This document shows, piece by piece, positions 15,476 through 19,753 of a stretch of 19,753 bases of DNA; positions within the stretch are counted from its first letter, which is position 1, and each line of letters opens with the position of its first letter. The position numbers were made by a program, and so were the translations under genes. Where the stretch lies: NCBI GenBank assembly GCA_003694425.1, contig RFJX01000177.1, forward strand, positions 1 to 19,753, read 5' to 3'. Below the pieces are notes generated by a model, which saw nothing but the letters and a program-made list of their open reading frames with translations, had not been told where the DNA came from and did no database searches. The DNA comes from Gammaproteobacteria bacterium. GTDB lineage: Bacteria > Pseudomonadota > Gammaproteobacteria > J113.

Positions 15476-15741
15476 TGAGCGAACAGCAGAAGAAGGCGCG
15501 CACCCTGGTCGGGGTGGTCAGCAGCGACAGAATGGACAAGACCGTCACCGTGCTGGTGGAACGCAAGGTGAAGCATCCCCTGTACGGCAAGGTGATGCGC
15601 CGCTCCACGAAGATCATGGCGCACGACGAGAACAATGAGTGCAGGACGGGCGACACGGTCACCATCCAGGAATGCAGGCCCATCTCCAGGCACAAGGCCT
15701 GGAAGGTCCGGGAAGTGCTCGAGCGCGCTGCAGAAGTCTGA
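15475..15741 (+). CDS. rpsQ: 30S ribosomal protein S17
   Basis: S17 (88 aa) is an OB-fold primary binder of 16S rRNA that helps fold the 5' and central domains. [29 protein letters not shown] and [25 protein letters not shown] blocks are typical. The ATG overlaps the rpmC stop by one base. It is the last S10-operon gene; a 48-nt gap to rplN follows, the longest inside the ribosomal-protein run, with no convincing promoter visible. Confidence 0.98.
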   Translation: MSEQQKKARTLVGVVSSDRMDKTVTVLVERKVKHPLYGKVMRRSTKIMAHDENNECRTGDTVTIQECRPISRHKAWKVREVLERAAEV

Positions 15742-15789
15742 AGCGGCCGAAGCATACCCGACAGCTGAACAGAATACGGGAGTAGACCG

Positions 15790-16158
15790 ATGATCCAGAT
15801 GCAGACGATGTTGGACGCCGCCGACAACAGTGGCGCGAGGCGTCTGATGTGTATCAAGGTCCTGGGTGGCTCGCACCGGCGTTACGCCGGCATCGGCGAC
15901 GTCATCAAGGTGACGGTGAAGGAGGCGATCCCCCGGGGCAAGGTCAAGAAGGGGGAGGTCTACAATGCGGTCGTGGTGCGCACCCGAAAGGGCGTGCGTC
16001 GTCCCGACGGATCGCTGATCCGCTTCGATGGCAATGCCGCCGTGCTGCTGGACAAGCAGCTCCAGCCGATCGGCACCCGCATCTTCGGACCCGTGACCAG
16101 GGAGCTGCGCGGCGATCGCTTCATGAAGATCGTCTCGCTGGCACCGGAAGTCCTTTGA
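15790..16158 (+). CDS. rplN: 50S ribosomal protein L14
   Basis: L14 (122 aa) lies at the subunit interface, forms a bridge with 16S rRNA and is the target of the silencing factor RsfS. It begins [21 protein letters not shown] and includes [31 protein letters not shown] and [19 protein letters not shown] at 15779-15783 gives a normal spacing to the ATG. It is the first gene of the classic spc group. Confidence 0.98.
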   Translation: MIQMQTMLDAADNSGARRLMCIKVLGGSHRRYAGIGDVIKVTVKEAIPRGKVKKGEVYNAVVVRTRKGVRRPDGSLIRFDGNAAVLLDKQLQPIGTRIFGPVTRELRGDRFMKIVSLAPEVL

Positions 16159-16178
16159 CGTCCTGGGGAACAACAGAG

Positions 16179-16496
16179 ATGAGAAAGATCAAGAAGGGTG
16201 ACGAGGTCATCGTCATCACCGGAAAGAACCGGGGAGCACGAGGCACCGTGCTGCAGGTGCGGGACGACGACCGTGTCGTGGTCGAAGGCGTCAATCTCGT
16301 CAAGAAGCACACCAAGCCGAACCCGATGGCGGGCACACCGGGCGGAATCATCGAGCAGGAGCGACCGATCCACGTCTCCAATGTCGCCCTCTACAACGAG
16401 GCGACGGGCAAGGCCGACCGGGTCGGATTCCGGACCCTGGAGGACGGACGCAAGGTGCGTTATTTCAAGTCGAACGGTGAAGTCGTCGACGCCTGA
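16179..16496 (+). CDS. rplX: 50S ribosomal protein L24
   Basis: L24 (105 aa; E. coli 104) starts 50S assembly by binding 23S domain I and lies at the tunnel exit. A KOW motif is clear at [19 protein letters not shown], followed by [12 protein letters not shown] and HVSNVALYN. The frame is open upstream through rplN, but the family N-terminus MRKIKKGD begins at the ATG at 16179, nine bases after GGGGAA. rplE follows after 19 nt. Confidence 0.97.
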   Translation: MRKIKKGDEVIVITGKNRGARGTVLQVRDDDRVVVEGVNLVKKHTKPNPMAGTPGGIIEQERPIHVSNVALYNEATGKADRVGFRTLEDGRKVRYFKSNGEVVDA

Positions 16497-16515
16497 CTGA
16501 GCGGAATTACAAGCC

Positions 16516-17055
16516 ATGGCTAGATTACAAGAGTTTTACAAGGAGACCGTCGCACCGCAGCTGGTCGAGCAGTTCGGCTACAAGAGCGTGATGCAGGTCC
16601 CGAAGATCAGCAAGATCACGCTGAACATGGGCCTCGGCGAGGCGGTCGGCGACAAGAAGGTGCTGGAACACGCCATGGACGACATGGCGAGGATCAGCGG
16701 CCAGAAGCCGGTCGTGACAAGGGCCCGCAAGTCGATCGCGGGATTCAAGATCCGCGAGGGCTGGCCCATCGGCTGCATGGTGACATTGCGTCGGGAACGG
16801 ATGTATGAATTTCTCGATCGCCTGATCAACGCCGCGATCCCGCGCATCCGTGACTTCCGCGGGCTGAACGGCCGCTCCTTCGATGGCCGCGGCAACTACA
16901 GCTTCGGCGTGAAGGAGCAGATCATGTTTCCGGAGATCGACTACGACAAGATCGATGCCCTGCGCGGGCTGGACATCTGCATCACGACGACGGCAAGGAC
17001 CGATGAAGAGGCTCGGGCCCTGCTGAAGGCATTCAATTTTCCTATCAGAGACTAG
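16516..17055 (+). CDS. rplE: 50S ribosomal protein L5
   Basis: L5 (179 aa, same as E. coli) binds 5S rRNA with L18 and L25 in the central protuberance. It begins [10 protein letters not shown], with [48 protein letters not shown] and [16 protein letters not shown], all diagnostic. In E. coli the S8 repressor site covers the rplX-rplE junction; here the start codon sits in a perfect 10-bp palindrome AGCCATGGCT, but no S8 site can be asserted. The Shine-Dalgarno (GCGGA) is weak. Confidence 0.98.
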   Translation: MARLQEFYKETVAPQLVEQFGYKSVMQVPKISKITLNMGLGEAVGDKKVLEHAMDDMARISGQKPVVTRARKSIAGFKIREGWPIGCMVTLRRERMYEFLDRLINAAIPRIRDFRGLNGRSFDGRGNYSFGVKEQIMFPEIDYDKIDALRGLDICITTTARTDEEARALLKAFNFPIRD

Positions 17056-17071
17056 AACGGGTAGCACAGCG

Positions 17072-17377
17072 ATGGCCAAGGTTTCGATGATCATGCGGGA
17101 GCGCAAGCGGGCACGACTGGCGCAGAAGTACGCCGCCAGGCGCGAGGAGCTGCGGAACAGGATCAAGAGTCCCCTCAGCAGTGACGAGGAGCGTTTCGAG
17201 GCGATGATCGCCCTGCAGAAGTTGCCGCGTGACTCCAGTCCCTCCCGCGCGCGCAACCGCTGCCGCCGCAGCGGCAGACCGCATGGCTACTATCGCAAGT
17301 TCGGCCTTGCCAAGAGCATGCTGCGAAATGCGGCCATGCGCGGAGACATCCCCGGTCTGGTCAAGGCCAGCTGGTAA
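17072..17377 (+). CDS. rpsN: 30S ribosomal protein S14, long zinc-free type
   Basis: S14 (101 aa) is a late-assembling head protein. It starts [20 protein letters not shown] and ends in the family signature [19 protein letters not shown] ... LVKASW. The length and the lack of the CxxC...CxxC zinc motif show the long, zinc-independent form, usual for gammaproteobacteria. It lies 16 nt after rplE and 24 nt before rpsH. Confidence 0.98.
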   Translation: MAKVSMIMRERKRARLAQKYAARREELRNRIKSPLSSDEERFEAMIALQKLPRDSSPSRARNRCRRSGRPHGYYRKFGLAKSMLRNAAMRGDIPGLVKASW

Positions 17378-17401
17378 GCATTCAGGAGCAAGAGACGAAC
17401 C

Positions 17402-17797
17402 ATGAGCATGCAGGACCCCATAGCAGACATGCTGACCCGGATACGCAACGGTCAGAGGGCGCAACTGAAGTCGGTCAGCATGCCCGCTTCCAGGGCCAAG
17501 CAGGCGCTTGCCGCGGTTCTGAAGGAAGAGGGCTACATCACCGATTTCTCCGTCGCCGACGAAGACGGCAAGCCGCAACTCGTGATTGAACTGAAGTACT
17601 ACCAGGGCAGGCCGGTGATCGAGTACCTCAAGCGCGTGAGCCGTCCCGGGTTGCGGATCTACCGCCCCTGCGCCGACCTGCCTAAGGTCAACGACGGCCT
17701 GGGTGTCGCGGTGGTATCCACCTCTCAGGGGGTCATGACCGATCGCGCCGCCCGCGCCCGGGGCATCGGCGGCGAGATCGTCTGCTACGTCAGCTAG
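17402..17797 (+). CDS. rpsH: 30S ribosomal protein S8
   Basis: S8 (131 aa; E. coli 130) binds the central domain of 16S rRNA and, in E. coli, represses spc translation. It begins [18 protein letters not shown] and ends with the hallmark [21 protein letters not shown] and [14 protein letters not shown] at 17384-17388 is rather far (13 bases) from the ATG; a closer AAGAGA may help. The stop is TAG. Confidence 0.98.
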   Translation: MSMQDPIADMLTRIRNGQRAQLKSVSMPASRAKQALAAVLKEEGYITDFSVADEDGKPQLVIELKYYQGRPVIEYLKRVSRPGLRIYRPCADLPKVNDGLGVAVVSTSQGVMTDRAARARGIGGEIVCYVS

Positions 17798-17822
17798 GAA
17801 CCGAACCAGAGGAATCTGAAAC

Positions 17823-18356
17823 ATGTCCCGTATTGCGAGCAATCCTGTCCCGCTGGCCAAGGGTGTCGAGGTCCGGATCGACGGGCAGAGGGTCGAGGTG
17901 AAGGGGCCCAAGGGAACCATCAGCCACGATGTCCATCCCCTGGTCGAGGTGGTTCAGGAAGAGGGCCTGCTCCGGGTAGCGCCGCGCAATGACTCCAAGC
18001 GCGCCGACGCACTTGGCGGGACCACCCGGGCCCTCCTGAACAACATGGTCAGAGGGGTGTCGGAGGGCTGGAGCCGCAAGCTCGAGATCAACGGCGTGGG
18101 TTACCGCGCCCAGGTGCAGGGCAAGGTACTGAATCTCACCCTCGGCTTCTCGCATCCGGTCGAATACCCGATCCCGGAGGGGATCACCATCGAATGTCCC
18201 TCGCAGACCGAGGTGGTCGTCTCCGGTATCGACAAGCAGAAGGTGGGGCAGGTGGCTGCGAATATCCGCTCCTTCCGGCCCCCGGAGCCCTACAAGGGCA
18301 AGGGCGTCAAATACGCCGATGAGCGCATCGTGCGCAAAGAAGCGAAGAAGAGTTGA
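17823..18356 (+). CDS. rplF: 50S ribosomal protein L6
   Basis: L6 (177 aa, same as E. coli) is built of two similar domains and lies near the L7/L12 stalk base and the elongation-factor site. It begins [17 protein letters not shown], with [12 protein letters not shown] and the C-terminal signature [19 protein letters not shown] at about 17809-17814 precedes the ATG by eight bases. The stop is two bases before the rplR start. Confidence 0.98.
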   Translation: MSRIASNPVPLAKGVEVRIDGQRVEVKGPKGTISHDVHPLVEVVQEEGLLRVAPRNDSKRADALGGTTRALLNNMVRGVSEGWSRKLEINGVGYRAQVQGKVLNLTLGFSHPVEYPIPEGITIECPSQTEVVVSGIDKQKVGQVAANIRSFRPPEPYKGKGVKYADERIVRKEAKKS

Positions 18357-18358
18357 AC

Positions 18359-18712
18359 ATGGACAAGAAACAGACCCGCCTGCGCCGCGCACGCCGTGCG
18401 CGCGCCAAGATCAGGGAGCTGGGGATGCACCGCCTCACCGTGCACCGGACTCCACGGCACATCTATGCCCAGATCATTTCGCCGTGCGGCGGTCAGGTGC
18501 TCGCCTGCGCCTCCAGCATCGACAAGGAGCTGCGTTCCGAGATCGGCCACGGTGGCAACGTCGAGGCCGCGAGTGTCGTCGGCCGCAAGCTGGCCGAACG
18601 GGCCCGTGCCGCCGGTATCGAACGGGTGGCCTTCGACCGTTCCGGATTCAAGTATCACGGTCGCGTCAAGGCGCTGGCCGACGCTGCCCGTGAAGGCGGC
18701 CTTCAGTTCTAG
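18359..18712 (+). CDS. rplR: 50S ribosomal protein L18
   Basis: L18 (117 aa, same as E. coli) carries 5S rRNA into the large subunit with L5. I choose the ATG at 18359 ([15 protein letters not shown]), the family start; a TTG two codons earlier would overlap the rplF stop and add only two residues. [36 protein letters not shown] and the terminal GLQF are conserved. The basic N-terminal arm binds 5S rRNA in the family. Confidence 0.96.
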   Translation: MDKKQTRLRRARRARAKIRELGMHRLTVHRTPRHIYAQIISPCGGQVLACASSIDKELRSEIGHGGNVEAASVVGRKLAERARAAGIERVAFDRSGFKYHGRVKALADAAREGGLQF

Positions 18713-18722
18713 GGAGTAATCC

Positions 18723-19226
18723 ATGGCAGTCACAGACAACAGAGAATCGGGCGACGGCCTCCTCGAGAAGCTGGTAGCGGTCAATCGCGTGGCCAAGGTG
18801 GTCAAGGGTGGCCGTATCTTCGGCTTCACCGCGCTCACCGTGGTCGGCGACGGCAACGGGCGTGTCGGGTTCGGTCGTGGCAAGGCCAGAGAGGTGCCGG
18901 TCGCGATCCAGAAGGCGATGGAGGATGCCCGGCGCAACATGATCGACGTGCCGCTGAAGGAGGGGACCCTGCACTACCCGGCCTATGGCATACATGGTGC
19001 GGCCAGGGTCTACATGAAGCCGGCCCCGGAAGGAAGCGGCATCATCGCCGGTGGCGCCATGCGCGCGGTATTCGAGGTGCTGGGTGTGCACAACGTCTCC
19101 GCCAAGTGCATCGGCTCCAACAACCCGATCAACGTGGTCACCGCCACGATCAAGGGCCTGAGCAGGATGAGCTCGCCGGAGGAGTACGCCGCCAAGCGCG
19201 GGAAGACCGTCGAGGAGATACTTTAA
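18723..19226 (+). CDS. rpsE: 30S ribosomal protein S5
   Basis: S5 (167 aa, same as E. coli) contributes to decoding accuracy and the mRNA entry site. The N-terminal S5 domain has [21 protein letters not shown], including the loop where spectinomycin-resistance changes occur in E. coli; I see no deletion there. [17 protein letters not shown] and the C-terminal [19 protein letters not shown] follow. GGGAG at about 18713-18717 precedes the ATG. Its 3' end supplies the ribosome site for rpmD. Confidence 0.98.
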   Translation: MAVTDNRESGDGLLEKLVAVNRVAKVVKGGRIFGFTALTVVGDGNGRVGFGRGKAREVPVAIQKAMEDARRNMIDVPLKEGTLHYPAYGIHGAARVYMKPAPEGSGIIAGGAMRAVFEVLGVHNVSAKCIGSNNPINVVTATIKGLSRMSSPEEYAAKRGKTVEEIL

Positions 19227-19227
19227 A

Positions 19228-19419
19228 GTGAGCAAGTCTGATTCGAGAATCAGGGTCACCCTGGTCAAGAGCATGCACCATCGCCTGGCCCGCCATCAGG
19301 CCTGTGCCCGCGGGTTGGGACTGCGCCGGATCGGCCACACCGTCGAGGTCGAGGATACGCCGCAGAACCGGGGGATGATCAACAAGATCAGCTATATGCT
19401 GAAGATTGAGGAAGCCTGA
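19228..19419 (+). CDS. rpmD: 50S ribosomal protein L30
   Basis: L30 (63 aa; E. coli 59) is a small large-subunit protein. The GTG start gives [15 protein letters not shown] and the family core [22 protein letters not shown] identifies it. GAGGAG at 19212-19217, inside the end of rpsE, lies 10 bases upstream, and only one base separates the two genes. rplO follows after two bases. Confidence 0.97.
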   Translation: MSKSDSRIRVTLVKSMHHRLARHQACARGLGLRRIGHTVEVEDTPQNRGMINKISYMLKIEEA

Positions 19420-19421
19420 CC

Positions 19422-19753
19422 ATGCGCCTTAACACACTCAGACCGGCCGCCGGCTCCAAGCGCACCCGCAAGCGGGTGGGGCGCGGGATCGGCAGCGGGA
19501 TCGGCAAGACCGGTGGCCGCGGCCACAAGGGCCAGCACTCCCGCAGCGGCGGTTATCACAAGGTGGGATTCGAGGGTGGCCAGATGCCGTTGCAGCGGCG
19601 CCTGCCCAAGCACGGATTCCGTTCCCCGCAGGCCGGGCTCACCGCCGAGGTGCGCCTGAGCGAGCTCGCCGCTCTCGAGGGAGATGTGACCCTGGAGAGT
19701 CTGAAGGAGGCCGGCATTGTCCCGCGCCGCGCGCGCCAGGCCAAGGTCTTCGC
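19422..19753 (+). CDS. rplO: 50S ribosomal protein L15, N-terminal part (3' end outside window)
   Basis: L15 is a late-assembling 50S protein of about 144 aa in E. coli; about 110 residues are present before the window ends. It begins [20 protein letters not shown] and contains [34 protein letters not shown] and [10 protein letters not shown], all typical. The frame stays open to the last base, so this is a true edge truncation. The ATG is two bases after the rpmD stop; secY would be the usual next gene but is not seen. Confidence 0.97.
   Translation, partial: MRLNTLRPAAGSKRTRKRVGRGIGSGIGKTGGRGHKGQHSRSGGYHKVGFEGGQMPLQRRLPKHGFRSPQAGLTAEVRLSELAALEGDVTLESLKEAGIVPRRARQAKVF

Noticed and set aside
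15742..15789. Separate spc-operon promoter in the rpsQ-rplN gap
   Set aside because: The 48-nt gap has no -35/-10 pair I can defend and only a weak CCCG...CGGG hairpin; read-through from the S10 genes is simpler.
15849..16178. N-terminal extension of L24 through rplN
   Set aside because: The frame is open but the extra residues are an rplN shadow; L24 length and N-terminus fit the ATG at 16179.

Overview
The window is a contiguous run of housekeeping genes, all on the + strand, from a GC-rich proteobacterium. Order: the 3' half of rpoB, rpoC, the str operon (rpsL-rpsG-fusA-tuf), the complete S10 operon (rpsJ-rplC-rplD-rplW-rplB-rpsS-rplV-rpsC-rplP-rpmC-rpsQ), then the spc operon (rplN-rplX-rplE-rpsN-rpsH-rplF-rplR-rpsE-rpmD), ending inside rplO. 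The proteins look gammaproteobacterial: RpoC opens [11 protein letters not shown] and keeps E. coli active-site numbering, and S14 is the long zinc-free form. Direct linkage of rpoBC to str-S10-spc is unlike E. coli but common in Pseudomonas, Xanthomonas and Chromatiales-type lineages. A Chromatiales-like, GC-rich gammaproteobacterium is my best guess; I cannot fix the genus.

Layout: 1-1994 rpoB (partial), 2053-6261 rpoC, 6262-6512 the only sizeable non-coding stretch, 6513-10741 str operon, 10748-15741 S10 operon, 15790-19753 spc operon. Apart from 6262-6512, gaps are 1-58 nt and several genes overlap (rplD/rplW by 4 nt, rplP/rpmC and rpmC/rpsQ by 1 nt). The layout implies long polycistronic transcripts with translational coupling. 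Together the genes supply the two large RNA polymerase subunits, two elongation factors and about half the ribosomal proteins, so transcription and translation capacity are built from one block.

I see no mobile element, CRISPR, tRNA, rRNA or unknown protein-coding gene. Long antisense ORFs are shadows of GC-rich codons. I found no new protein system. Two observations stand out. (1) The tuf gene uses codons very unlike its neighbours (Thr ACG, Ala GCG, Val GTG) for about 375 codons, then switches abruptly to the neighbours' C-ending style for the last 21, as expected of a recombination or gene-conversion mosaic. (2) The rpoC-rpsL spacer holds, in order, a hairpin, a good sigma-70-type promoter, two GC-rich hairpins and a textbook intrinsic-terminator hairpin about 60 nt before rpsL. 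A short upstream segment is complementary to the terminator's 3' arm, so this could be an attenuator controlling the str (and downstream) genes.
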